Below, in pieces: positions 53,249-64,000 of a stretch of DNA of 64,000 nt. This DNA is from Diploptera punctata (lineage: Eukaryota; Arthropoda; Insecta; Blattodea; Blaberidae). A model generated the notes under the pieces. The model saw only the letters and a program-made list of their open reading frames with translations. It did not search any database and had not been told where the DNA came from. Position 1 is the stretch's first letter, and the number at the start of each line of letters is the position of its first letter. Made by a program: the position numbers and the translations under genes. The DNA lies in the NCBI GenBank assembly GCA_030220185.1, contig JASPKZ010007430.1:124001-188000 (forward strand), given 5' to 3'.

Positions 53249-55889
53249 ACACGTTGAGGGACACTTTCTTCATGTCATGGCATTTAATGCCAACGGAATT
53301 GGCTCTCAGATCCATGAACTGGACATTGTACTTCATACACACATTGACATACTCCTAATCAGCGAGACGCATCTGAAACCAAAGGATAAATTCCGACTCC
53401 CTGATTATTACATATATCGCACAGACCGCATTAATGGACCCCTTGGTGGTACAGCAATCTGTATTAAAAAGTCCATCTCACATAGACACATTTCTGTCCC
53501 AGGGCTACATTTCATTGAAGCCACTGGCATTATTCTTCCTATAGCACAACACTTAAACATATTCATAGCTTCAATATACAAATCACCACTCAGACCATTC
53601 ACGCGACATGACATGCGCATCCTTACATCGTTCTCGCCCCGGTACCTACTGGCAGGCGATTTCAATGCTAAGCATCGCGCGTGGAACTGTCGAGTACACA
53701 ACGCTTCTGGTATGGTTTTACAAACCTTCTGTAACAACCATAACATAGAAATTTCAGTACCAAGGGAACACACCTTCTTTCGTAACACACAGCAAGGCCT
53801 ATGCTCCGATATCCTGGATATTGCACTATCCAAAAATATCGACATCTCTCCACAAATAGACACATTACCTGGTGAGCTCAACTCAGATCATGTCCCCATC
53901 ACCTTTAAACTCACCACTAGGTTCTTACTTCAGCCCCCATTCCGGCCTCACACAACGAATACAGACTGGAATCAATATTCAAGACTCCTTTCGCAGTGGA
54001 TTAATCCTCGCCTGAGAATCAACTCCACTGAAGAACTGGAGACTTCCATAAATGACTTCCAGGCTTCTATTCAAACCGCACTTGACACAGCCACGCAACA
54101 ACGCTACAAGTCCTACACAAACAGATCAGACTCTTCTTGACCTCCTGGACCATAAGCGGAGAGCCCTCAAACAGTAGAGACTCTATGGAGCACCTCAAAC
54201 AAAGCAGGAGTACAATTGCTTTGCCCGACTGGTCAAAGAACGACTTGCAAGATCACAAAATTACGCAATGGGAAAATTCCCTGGCTAACTTTAATGCTAA
54301 AAAGTCCCCACCTTGGGAGATTATAAAAAGAATAAAGTCAAACCGCGGACCTTCTAAACCGACTGCAATTCAGAATAATGGAACTTGGGCTTATCATCCT
54401 TACGATCAAGCACAAGTTCTCGCGGAAAATCTTGCAGACCGATTCAGACCACAAGAGCTAACGACGCCAGTTCACGAAGCTGAAGTCAATGGCAGAGTAG
54501 ACACCGTTCTAGCTGCTCCCATCCCTAATGAAAGACCCAATATCCACCTAGCTGACCTACGCTCTCATGTCCAAGCTCTTCGCACTACAAGTGCACCAGG
54601 ACATGCTCGTATCAGTAACCAAGCCATAAAGCATCTACCGCGCAAAGCGCTACTTCGACTCCTTACCATATTTAAATCCTGCATACAACTTAACCATTTC
54701 CCTGCAGCTTGGAAGATGGCTAAAGTTATTGTATTACCGAAACCAGGTAAAAATCGAAACAATCCAGACAATTTGCGTCCAATAAGCCTCCTGCCAGTTC
54801 TAGGAAAAATCCTAGAAAAACTTATTTTGGCAAGACTCAAAATTGAAGTTACAAACAAGGAATTAATTCCTAACCACCAATTAGGATTTAGAAATTCACA
54901 CAGCACACCGCTGCAACTGGCCAGGCTTATAGACCAAATTGTCACTGGTTTCAACGCCAAGCGTAGTACATTAGTAGTCTTCCTTGACATTGAGAAAGCG
55001 TTTGGCACAACTTGGATAAACGGATTGATATACAAGCTAATACAATTCCAAATTAATCCAAATTTAGTCAAAATTATCTCCACTTATCTGAGAAATAGAA
55101 CTTTCTACGTCTCAGTAAATGGCAGCAAATCTGACATGAAGTCACTGGTGGAAGTTCCACAAGGAGCTGTCCTCTCACCCTTATTGTACTCACTATATGT
55201 CTCGGACCTTCCTTCACCTCCATCAATCCAAATAGCCTCCTTTGCTGATGACACTTGTCTCTTCATGCAATCCAAACTCAAATCCATTCCTCACAGACTT
55301 GCAACGTTCCAGCGAGCAATAAACATCATATATGAATGGTTTTGTTCCTGGAACATTAAACTTAATGCAAACAAAACACAAGTCGTCCTGTTCGCCAAAT
55401 CAAACTTTCCCTGTCCAATTCAGCTCACTATGGGTGTGCAACTCCTACCAGTACAAATATCTAGGCCTAATATTGGATAAAAGATTCACACTAAGAGCTC
55501 ATATCGACTACATCACTTTTAAAGATCCGTTTTTCAAGTCGCCGTCTCTGTCCCGAAGGATCAAGGTCACTCTATATGTGGCCGTGATCCGTAGTATGCT
55601 ATTGTACGGCTGCGAATCTCTGAGTATCCTTGCGAAATGTCACAAAAAGAAACTTCAGATATTACAGAACAAATGTCTCAAAATTATACTTTCGGCACCG
55701 CGTTACACAAGGATAACGGAGATGCACGAGGTCACGAAGGTACCACATATTGATATTATCATAACTGAAAGGGCTACAACCATGCTCCGAAATATAAATG
55801 ATCATGGGAATCCTATAGTACGCAATGTAGGACACCTTCCACAATGGCGTACTACACATAGAAACATATTCGACACATTAAACCACCCA
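53241..55889 (+). pseudogene. Jockey ORF2: APE endonuclease and reverse transcriptase
   Basis: The endonuclease domain (53241-53925) shows FNANGIGSQIHEL, LLISETHLKP (catalytic E), IASIYKSPLR, LLAGDFNAKHRAW (D and N) and LNSDHVPITF (SDH). The reverse transcriptase shows AKVIVLPKPGKN, LRPISLLPVLGKILEKL, GFRNSHSTPLQL, VFLDIEKAFGTTW (first aspartate), VPQGAVLSPLLYSLY and ASFADDTCLF (catalytic FADD near 55240). A C-terminal part contains YKYLGLILDKRF and ends at 55889. The frame shifts at about 54137 and again at about 55470. Apart from these two breaks it is well preserved. Confidence 0.9.
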
Positions 55890-56190
55890 TAGTATTCAGC
55901 ATGAAATAACCAAAATCAGAGAGGTCAGCGCAGATTGGCGTGGCTCAATCCGGTCCTGAAAGTTATCAGCGACACGGTTTCCGATGCCCCAATCAAGCGA
56001 GATCTATCTGCCTTGGAATCAAATATCCACATTATATCAATAGCACATGCTAAAATAGAATCAATCCCCATAAAACCGCCGTATAGGCTAGGGCAAAACA
56101 GCGAAACCCAATACACACCTATGCGAATTCGCCGTCAAGGGACAAACAACAGTCCCAGAAAAAGGCACACTGGACAGCACCAATAGCTGT

Positions 56191-56224
56191 CAACAACTGA
56201 CTGACTGACTGACTGACTGACTGA
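56191..56224 (+). repeat. (CTGA)n LINE tail
   Basis: About eight CTGA units form the 3' end of the Jockey element. Confidence 0.95.
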
Positions 56225-56290
56225 CTGTTGTTCTATAGGACTTTTTACGCAAGTTCAAGTGCAGATTTTCCCACGTTTGTCTTCAATTTA

Positions 56291-57480
56291 AAAGCTGACA
56301 GAAATAATTTCACACTAATAAAAAATAAATTCATACTAACTTCAGATGTTTTTTGTTAAGCGTTAGTTATTAGTGAGATCATATTTTGGTTAGGTTTTAA
56401 TATCGCACATATTTCAAATATTTCAGTTTTTCTTCACACCAATTAATGCATTCTGTGGAATCTAGATAATATCAAATAAGGTTTATAAAAACATTACATT
56501 CTAAAGGTGGCTAAGGCATGATTGTATAGATCCGAAGATCCAAGGTTCTAGTTTCGCCGAAATCCATAATAAGTACTAATGCAATTTATAATATGTAGTG
56601 AAGTAGTTTGGATTGCATAGAATTGTAGAAGTAGAATTGAGATAGATATGGAATAGAAAATAGGATAAAGGACAAAGAGAAGAAAGGAAGACAGGAGGAG
56701 ATAAAGAGAGAGAGAGACATCTAGTATCAAAGAATAGTTTTTTTTCCACCAATGAACTAGTTAAATGATCGAGAATGATGAACTAATCCAGTTATAGTTA
56801 ATTTATTATTTAATCATTCATACAACGTTTCTTGGTAATTACCTAAAAAAATTCTGCTTGTCGACAAAAACTAGCACTAGCACCTGAAAATATGGAGAAA
56901 TATATTGTCGGTTACTGTGTTTCATGCCATGATAAATTTTAGTGCAGTACCTAATCTGATGGAACATTGTATATAGGACCTCTGTATGCAATTTGTGTAA
57001 AATAATGTTTTCACCTTTTTACTTACATAAAAGCATTTTAAAAACTTGTAATCGTTTGGGAGAATGATGAAATTCAAGTTTCCGCCATTAGAATAAACAA
57101 AACATTGTTAACATATCTTTTAATAAACATATTTGATATACTGTACTACATACAATTTTAGGTCTCTGCTTACAGGTGATGAAAGTCAGTTTTTACGCTT
57201 CGTGGCTTAATTATGCTTAACTATTTTTCTGTTAAAAACCTAAACCAACAAATTTTGGGTCGCGAACCTTAAGTTCTTACGGAATTCGATTAATAGCCTC
57301 AACAAACTCCAGAGGCACGGTCTATGCCAACAACTAAATCTAAACATATACCCGCATATACCTTGATCTATGCATATACAAGTTTCTCTATGGCATATAC
57401 TACAGACAGGCACTCGCAAATATCGATTTTAAGGTACAAACCTAAAAATCGAACCCAAAAATGAAATAGAAAAGTTTATG
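56291..57480. other. AT-rich stretch
   Basis: A degraded tRNA-like SINE piece (AGGTGGCTAAGGCATGATTG ... AAGGTTCTAGTTTCGCC) lies at 56504-56562 and a (GA)-rich tract at 56670-56720. Nothing else is recognised. Confidence 0.4.
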
Positions 57481-57604
57481 TAGTGACATCTAGGCCCTGC
57501 CATCCACCCCTTGGGATACCTCGGTCGTCATGACCATACTCCCAAGTCCTAGTTCTAGTCCTCCCTAATCTAAATCTCGCGTCCACGTTCAAGTCTCACG
57601 GTCC

Positions 57605-57637
57605 TATAAAACCAACACTCCAGGGAGAGAGTGTTGG
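57605..57637 (+). promoter_or_regulatory. TATA-like box and 9-bp hairpin before the GC-rich array
   Basis: CCTATAAAACC is followed at once by a perfect 9-bp stem CCAACACTC/GAGTGTTGG (57612-57620, 57629-57637; loop CAGGGAGA). The position, just upstream of the array, is suggestive, but a promoter function is a guess. Confidence 0.3.
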
Positions 57638-57654
57638 AGTTTTGCAGTTCTTGG

Positions 57655-58905
57655 GCAATTGATGAGCTACATAGTACATCAGGTCGCTCAATCCTGACGA
57701 CCCCACAGTTGGTCCACGGGCTCCATGAGCCTAGCCGGGAGGACTGCTGTCGCAGATCCACCGACCATTCCCCTGTTCTTGCCTCCAGGGACGTGTCCTG
57801 CAGCCGTTGTGAGACCGGCTAGGGCTACAAGCCCAACAGTGTGAGACTTTTAGTACATCCAGGTGCTCATCTCCTGGCGACCCCACAGTTTGTCGACGGG
57901 CCCGTAGGCCGAGCCAGGAACCAGTACAGTTGCTCCCCTCTGCACTGGTCCGAGCCGAGCCCTGGTGTGCCCCCAGGGACGCCTTCTGCTGCTGTTGTGG
58001 GCCAGCACGGAGCTCGCAAGCTCCAACAGATGAGCAAATAGTACGACAAGGCGCTCAACTCTTGCCTACCCCACTAATGGTTCACGAGTCACTTGGACTT
58101 AACCGGGAGGACTGTCTAGCAGATCCACCGATCTTTCCCCCAGTGCACCAGCTGGGGACGTGTTTGGTTGCTGAAGTGGGTCCAGCCTGAAGCTTTTAGT
58201 ACATCAGGTCGCTCAACTCCTGACGACCTCACAGATTGTCCTTGGGTCACTCGGTTCCAGAGTCGGCGCTAAGTCTCCGACGACAAAAGACCGCGCTTCC
58301 TCCTTTCCCGAGCTTATTGACCTGGTGGTAATTCCCAGCATTACGCCCGGTATTGTCCCATCCAGCCCGTTCGCAAGACTAAGCCTAGTCGGTGTAGCTG
58401 CTGTGAGGCAGCCCACTGAGCAATGTAGGCATCCAGGGTGCTCATCTCCCATGGTGCCCCCACAGATGGTCTCAGGTTCAATGAACCAAGAGAGAAGGAG
58501 CGCCAGATCCCCTACTCTCCCACCGCCACGCCAACAGGGGCACATGCCCCCGCTGTGGGCCGGGATAGTTCAGGCTTGACAGCAGGCCCCTATAACCAAT
58601 ACAAATTTTACTGCTGACCCCACTCATGGTCCGCGAGTCCATCGGACTTGGAAGGGAGGACTGACTAGCAGATCCACCGACCTTTTCCCCCACTACGCCA
58701 CCGAGGGGACGCGTTTTGCTGCTGGAGTGGGCGCAGCACGAGCTAAATAGTACGTCAGGTCGCTCGAGTCCTGACGACCCCACAAATGGCCCGCGGGTCC
58801 GGTCCGGACCTAGCCGGGAGGAATGCAAGCAAACCACCGACCGTTCCCCTATCCGCCGCCCGGGGACGCGCCCTGTTGCTGTTGTGAGCACAGCTGGGGC
58901 CCGAT
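57655..58905 (+). repeat. GC-rich tandem array with covarying hairpins
   Basis: About seven diverged units of 150-225 bp start near 57673, 57851, 58039, 58197, 58423, 58593 and 58748. The consensus has TAGTACRTCAGG, GACGACCCCACAG, GCCGGGAGGACTG, GCAGATCCACCGACC, GGGGACG and TGYTGTTGTGGGC blocks. Most units can form four small hairpins (P1-P4). P2 stems are GGGCTC/GAGCCT (57718), GGCC/GGCC (57899), GAGTC/GACTT (58086), GGTTC/GAACC (58475), GAGTCC/GGACTT (58635) and GGGTCC/GGACCT (58795), in matching places with different sequences. P1, P3 and P4 vary likewise. Several open frames cross it on both strands but none persists across units. I know no family with this design. The composition contrasts sharply with the AT-rich surroundings. 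Confidence 0.75.
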
Positions 58906-59140
58906 AAACGGACCCCCAGGGAGTTTATGTAGACAATATAGTAATGGAATTATACGATAGCTATCATGTATTACACATCCAAGTTCACGGGCGGAGGGGA
59001 AGAGTTTTAGCGCTAGTGTCGCCGATCTACTGAATCTGTGGAAGGGATGTAGGAGAAAACTGTACATCCAATCACGCATTGAAAATTTTCAACTTCTAAT
59101 GTGGGGGAGAATCTCTGAAGACGTGTGAAAGTTCTTAACA
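58906..59140. other. Flank of the GC-rich array
   Basis: The array ends at GACCCCCAGGGAG. Ordinary sequence without genes follows. Confidence 0.35.
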
Positions 59141-59450
59141 TGGTTGTCAAATTAGTCATTTAATCATGGAATGCTCAAGCGGTCGGATTATTTAAAATCA
59201 CAGTATTTGTCGTCTCTCTGTTACCAGCCTCACAATAAATCACAAGTGGCAACATGTAATGAGAAGGACAAGGAAGGGACAGCTCATTCCTAGACGTAAC
59301 CCCAAAAGTAACAGGATTGTCAAGTTAGTCATTCTGCCACTAACCGTGCAGAACGACGGATCATTAAAATGCATAGTATTTGTCAGCTCTCTACCTGCCA
59401 ATCAAATAACATAATACAAAGGACAGGAAGTGGCAACATAGTAAGGAATA
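59141..59450 (+). repeat. Diverged direct repeat pair, about 130 bp
   Basis: TTGTCAAATTAGTCATT to AAGTGGCAACATGTAATGAG (59141-59260) recurs as TTGTCAAGTTAGTCATT to AAGTGGCAACATAGTAAGGA (59316-59450). No coding content. Confidence 0.6.
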
Positions 59451-60232
59451 GAAAGAGAAAGACAGTTTGTTAGTTAACATATTTTCCGCCTGCACAAAAC
59501 ACTTGGATGGGTAATAAGTATGGCGTACTAGATGACAACAGTGGAAAACTGTAAGAGTATTACTTGAAAAGTCCTTATAATAAATAGTTATATGAAATTC
59601 AATTCTTTTACTCACTCTATTAAACAATACATTAAAAATGAAAAATGTGAGCTAAATTAGTATAATATGCACGTTTTATTTATTATAATCTACCACTAAC
59701 TTTAACGATTATTATTGGTTTTTACTGCCATCTTTGTATGAGAATTGAACCATCAAGGATCAATTGCGCAGGCCTGGAAGCCAACCGTCAAGCTGTAGTT
59801 CAGGTTTCTCTATGGTAGTTCAGTAGTAGTGATTTAGATGGAGTTGTGGCAATTGTAAAAAATTAATATTATAATAGTAGGGAACGCGCACAAGTGTTGT
59901 AAATAATTTAACATTGTGAACAGGGGATGCCGACCCATATGGAAGACAAGCGGCTACGTCGAGTCCAGCGAAAACCCACTAAAGAGATTGCCGGCGATAA
60001 GGTTAAACGGTGATGCCTAGACTCCAGAGATCTCAAGCGATTGGCAGAAAGAACTAACAAATTACAGATTGCTTCTTGGTCTCGCTAGCTAGGTCTATAA
60101 CGATAAGTAATCACAAGTAAAATATTTTTCCCGAAGTATTTATTAATGAAAATAACATCTCACGCCATATTTGTGTTGTTTTTAGACTGATTTCGGTAAA
60201 ATCATTACACCATTGCCAGTTTTTATTCTATC
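59451..60232. other. Non-coding stretch
   Basis: The block AGCGATTGGCAGAAAGAACT near 60037 recurs as AGCGATTGACAGAAAGAACT at 61752, marking an unclassified repeat. No gene is seen. Confidence 0.4.
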
Positions 60233-60244
60233 ATTGTTCTTTTG

Positions 60245-60575
60245 CCACCGCTGTGGTCTCGAGGCAGCGTGCTGCCTTGTCACGCAGCGGGCCCGGGTTC
60301 GATCCCCGGTCGGGGCAGTTTTTCTGGGTGAGGTTTTTATCGGGGTTTTTCCTCACCTGTAAGACAAATGTCAGGAAAACTTTAAGGCCCAAACGGTCCC
60401 CGAAATCATATGACCATCATCCTTATCATTATCATCATCATCCTTCACCGGTGTGGAAAGCAACAGGAAGCTACCACACCTACACAATTACCTAGTAAAC
60501 CTGCAAGCATAGCATGAAAATGCTATGATTGCAGTGAAGGACCTGCCTTCGGGCAGAATTACTATGGATGGATGG
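60245..60575 (+). mobile_element. SINE-E, full-length, with 12-bp duplication
   Basis: The best-preserved SINE-E copy has B box GGTTCGATCCCCGG, the GAGGTTTTTATCGGGG hairpin, (CAT)n and the CTGCCTTCGGGCAG end. The duplication ATTGTTCTTTTG is at 60233-60244 and 60576-60587. Confidence 0.9.
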
Positions 60576-60800
60576 ATTGTTCTTTTGTGGTGATTCAATG
60601 TTTCCTTCAATGATAGGACAATGGTCAAGCAAAAATTGATAATGGAATAATAATTTCTCCCAAACCGTTCTAAAAAATATATAAGGATGGGGTGAGATGT
60701 TATTTTTATTAATACTTCATTTGAAGTTTTCAATTTTCAAGATCCATTAACTTATGATTTTAACCAATGTTAGGAATATATTCCTTACATCAGAAAAACA

Positions 60801-61500
60801 GTGACGAGTCCTATTACTTGTAATTATTATCATCATCATCCGGTATCATGGCAGCTGCCGCAGTCTTCCGGAAACCAAACTCTATTCCTCTCTGTCTATC
60901 CATTGATCTTCCTCCAATCCTCTGATATTCATAGCCGCTTGTACCCCTTCTATCCAAGTTTTCTTTGGCCTTCCTCTCTTCCTCCTTTCCATTGGGATCC
61001 ATTCCATAACAATTTTAGGCAATCTTTGCTCTGGCATTCTTATAACATGGCCATACCTCTGTAATATTTTCTTTTCTATAATGTCTATGATGTCCGGTTC
61101 CTCTTGTACATCCATAATATTCCTTATTTCTGTATTTTGTATTCTATCCATTCTAGATTTTCCAGTTAATCTTAAAACATCCATTTTTTGTACTTAAAAT
61201 TATTTTCATTTGCCAAACTTCAGCACCGTATGTTAAAATACTCTGAATTATGGTTTGATATATTTGTAATTTTCTATTTCTTGTAATATTCTTGCTCCAC
61301 CAAACAGAGTAGCATTTATTGCTTGTTTTGTTTGTTCGATTCTATTTTTAATTTTCACTGTGTTATCACCTGAATGGTCTAATTTTGTTCCTAAATAAGT
61401 GCATTCAATACTAGGTTTTAATTCTTCTCCATTGTTGAAAATTATATTTTCCATTTCTTCTATATTACAAACAAAAAATGGTTGCTTCAACCTACATATA
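60801..61500 (-). pseudogene. LINE ORF2 C-terminus
   Basis: The minus strand encodes ECTYLGTKLDHSGD (61248-61490). It then encodes LTGKSRMDRIQNTEIRN, ILQRYGHVIRMPEQRLPKIV and KRGRPKKTWIEGVQAAMN (60882-61184), ending in a (GAT)n tail near 60825-60842. This is the region after the reverse transcriptase of another LINE family. A frame break near 61190-61250 separates the two parts. Confidence 0.75.
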
Positions 61501-62410
61501 TTTTAAAATGTGCATCCAATATAATAAAATAAAATATACAGTTTTTTTATAATATTAAATAGAAATAAATACATATAAATGATTCAAAACTAATATTACG
61601 AACATGAATTTAAACAAACGTTAAAAAAATTATAAGTTTTTATTAAAAGTAAGAGGAAACCGATTTATTTCATATAATAACAAATATTTAACTTAGCAAG
61701 TCTGTTGACTACACTTAAAGTAGACGAAATTACCTGCGACCGCAGCGTTCCAAGCGATTGACAGAAAGAACTAGATCTGGCATCAAGTAATTCCATATGC
61801 GTCGGTACCCCCTGGTCGAGTCCGTTAGGAGGAAGGAATTATGAAGTCGCCATTTAGCAGAGTATTTAAACCAGAGATAAATATTTCTGCCAGCTGGTAG
61901 TATGTTTGGAATTGTTGAAAAACATAAATAAACACTCTGAGATTCTAAACCAACTGATTATAAAACACATTTTATGACTCGTCTCATTCTTTCCATATTT
62001 ATGGAGTTGATAGGAATGCACATGACTTCAAGTCACTAAGTAACTTTCAAAAATGGAACCCACTTTTGTACAGATGATCCTTCTAAAGCATTCATCCTGA
62101 TTCAGATTTGTGAAGAAGGAAAATCAAAAGGGCTTATTTCACAACTATTAATTATTCCATCAACTATCAGAATGTCAAGAGCCAAAAGAATGATGTGTCA
62201 AATCTGCTAGAAAATAAGTTGAAAGGATAAAAAAAATTAAAGTTACTTTATTAGTGCTTTGGATATGCCAACTTTCTATGGCAGGGAGAATGATGATTGT
62301 GATTATGTGGAGAAAAAGGGTGATTGGGCAGATTGTAATGGATATCGATTCCTCTGTGAACATGCTATCTAATAAATTATTAGAATATTTAATTTTACAT
62401 TATGTAGATC
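61501..62410. other. AT-rich non-coding stretch
   Basis: The block CTGGTCGAGTCCGTTAGGAG at 61810 is shared with 49.21 kb. No gene is recognised; the short frames at 62175-62436 are unsupported. Confidence 0.35.
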
Positions 62411-62414
62411 AAAT

Positions 62415-62720
62415 TGTGTCAGCTGTGGTGGTCTAGTGATTATGTTCCTTGCCTTTAATCCTGAGGGTTGCAGGTTCAACACAGCTAGGATTGATGGATT
62501 TCTTAGAATGGAAAAAATCCAAGCAAAAAGTCCTCTGGGAGGGACTTTAAGCCATGGGTCCCGAGTCTGGATATTTTCAGACTCGTAAAAGAACTTTTAA
62601 GTCTGAAAATGAAGCCTCTAAACAAAAGTTACCAACCTTATCATCCTAGTAATACCTTAGTTATCTACTAGATGTCTCTTTGGGTCAGTATGTTAACCAT
62701 ATCCCATTCATGACATATGT
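62415..62720 (+). mobile_element. SINE-C, tRNA-derived
   Basis: Plus-strand head CTGTGGTGGTCTAGTGATTA and B-box-like GGTTCAACACAG. The body has GGGAGGGACTTTAAGCCATG, TCAGACTCGTAAAAG and the CTAGTAATACCTTAG end. Confidence 0.8.
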
Positions 62721-63590
62721 AGGAAAGTATAATAAAATTTGTGTGGTTAAGAAACTTTCTGCTGGGAAAGCACTCATGCCCCTATAGTGGGATGAACGGG
62801 ATAGTAGTTGTAGTTCAAATTGTATTAATTATTCTGTGATATGTTTTTAAGTGAAAGTTTGACTAGATATATCACTAGGACTCGTAGCATATTGTTGAGT
62901 CATAAGGTAATAATTTTAGGTAGAATGTTCACTCTTGTTCTTTGATGGCTCATGTTGTAAGTCAAGTATCTTGTATAAAAATACACATAAGCCAATTTTA
63001 GTGGCAAAACAGAATCTTTAATTTGAATAGTATTAAATACTTTGTAGAGTGAATTTTTCTTCTTTCAAATTTATTAACTTATCTATGCATTCATTTAACT
63101 ATTGTATTACCAAATTATAATTATTATTAATTTCTGTGCAGGCCTATTTTTATATAAATTACTGGTGGTTATTCAATCAACTTGTTTTTCAAAGAAAGTG
63201 TGTGTAAAGCAATTATTTTCACCATTAATACAATCATTTTAATTTGTAAATGGACCAAACCATATTAAGTCCACAATTTTTGCCCAAATGTTGAGTAACC
63301 CAATTTTAAAGTGATTTAATCCATTTTATAATTGGATTCAGGATATAAAGATCCATGATTTTCATTTTTAGAATAGCTCTCATAGTTTAGGAGTAGATCA
63401 TTTTTTTTCTTTCCTGTAAAATTTTGCTATTTGGATATGCAAATATGATCCTCATATATATCCCAATTATGGAAATGTACCCTCTGCAAATTTTGAAATG
63501 CAATTTTACAATTCTTTCATTCCAAAAAGAATAATGTGTATATATTTATTATTGATATGGGTGTTGGGACTCTATTCTGAATATAAGGTA
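62721..63590. other. AT-rich non-coding stretch
   Basis: I see no gene or element end here. Confidence 0.35.
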
Positions 63591-63599
63591 TCTTACTCC

Positions 63600-63855
63600 G
63601 TTTGTTTTCCTTCTTCTATATAAGATCACTCAGAAATGGTTGGCTGGGACATTTAATAGGAATGGATAATACAGAGATTGGTTAAGAAACTCTATAAATG
63701 GAAACCTATAGGAGGGAGAGCAGTTGGAAGATCAAAGATAAGATGGGAGGATGACACAATGAACAATCTAAAGAAAATGAAAGTGACTAACTTGAATAAA
63801 GCAAAACAGATTGGCATGGAGGCACATTGTTGAGAAGGCCAAAACCTTCACCTTT
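63600..63855 (+). pseudogene. LINE 3' end
   Basis: Broken frames read WLGHLIGMDNTEI, ETYRREGSWKI and KIRWEDD-like, with W(R)HIVEKAK near the end. This is the C-terminal stretch of a non-LTR ORF2 also seen at 31.5 and 33.3 kb. Confidence 0.55.
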
Positions 63856-64000
63856 GAAGTTGTCGTGCCTACAAGCGGCTAGGTCGAGTCCTTTAGGAGG
63901 AAGGGATTACTCTATGAGGAGGATTTCTAATAGCAAGCTATCTGGCATGAAAAGTTAGAACTATATCTGTACAGCTGTTTCATGTGTATATTTTATATAG
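63856..64000. repeat. Unclassified repeat block at window end
   Basis: GCTAGGTCGAGTCCTTTAGG at 63878 resembles the blocks at 49.21 and 61.81 kb. Confidence 0.4.

Larger units (their letters stand above)
51130..56224 (+). mobile_element. Jockey-clade LINE, nearly full length
   Basis: It comprises a 5' leader (51130-51377), ORF1, ORF2 and a (CTGA)n tail (56191-56224), bracketed by the 11-bp duplication CTGTTGTTCTA at 51119-51129 and 56225-56235. It lies inside repeat R copy 4, so it is the younger insertion. Both frames are broken by a handful of single-base shifts, some in A runs. Confidence 0.9.

Noticed and set aside
53408..55083. Minus-strand frames of 157 and 172 codons
   Set aside because: Antisense shadows of the Jockey ORF2.
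58743..58800. Hammerhead ribozyme in the GC-rich array (CTGACGA present in several units)
   Set aside because: No GAAAC box or cleavage triplet follows at the required spacing.
57631..58907. Protein-coding interpretation of the GC-rich array
   Set aside because: Frames of 60-137 codons exist on both strands but shift between units, carry no recognised domain, and the stem compensation is not explained by coding.
1..64000. CRISPR array, operons, prokaryotic or phage defence systems
   Set aside because: The window is plainly eukaryotic; repeats are transposons and no regular spacer array exists.

Overview
This is AT-rich nuclear DNA from an arthropod, most likely an insect with a large, repeat-laden genome. 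The evidence is introns with GT/AG borders, tRNA-derived SINEs, Penelope-like elements, Helitrons, piggyBac, hAT, mariner and pogo DNA transposons, and a Jockey-clade LINE. I cannot name the species. There are no prokaryotic genes, no CRISPR array, no rRNA, and no tRNA gene that I would call functional.

Only one host gene is convincing. It lies on the minus strand, spans about 32 kb (16.9-48.9 kb) and looks like the insect ortholog of integral membrane protein DGCR2/IDD. Its parts are a signal peptide exon (48807-48858), a von Willebrand factor C exon (48511-48664), an exon with the end of that domain and the transmembrane helix (25747-25951), and a long cytoplasmic exon with a PPxY motif (16894-17977). 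The splice phases fit, except that the VWC exon carries two apparent one-base excesses in A runs. Its two large introns are packed with transposons: piggyBac, hAT, SINEs, palindromic elements, DDE remnants and a PLE foldback in the 22.5-kb intron, and a Helitron, a LINE, a PLE and a pogo MITE in the 7.8-kb intron.

0-16.5 kb is mostly mobile DNA: small palindromic elements, Penelope-like (PLE) remnants, several SINE families, a Helitron interrupted by a PLE, and a tRNA-headed foldback element. 30-47 kb holds further SINEs, three piggyBac-type elements or fragments, an unrecognised repetitive protein gene, a mariner foldback and a 1.85-kb PLE foldback. 49-56 kb holds a piggyBac remnant and a nearly complete 5.1-kb Jockey LINE with an 11-bp target duplication, inserted in an older dispersed repeat. 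57.6-58.9 kb is a GC-rich array of about seven diverged units. 59-64 kb is again SINE and LINE debris.

Two things stand out. First, at least a dozen hammerhead-ribozyme motifs (CTGANGA, stem II, GAAAC, GTC or GTT) occur in PLE tails and in short palindromic elements that share a leader close to AGGAANTAACATTATGAGGTT and inner ACCTCAT/ATGAGGT borders. These palindromes look like a non-autonomous family related to PLEs. Second, the array at 57.65-58.9 kb shows up to four short hairpins per unit at equivalent positions, with stem sequences that differ between units in compensatory ways. That suggests an RNA (or single-strand DNA) structure under selection; I recognise no known family in it.
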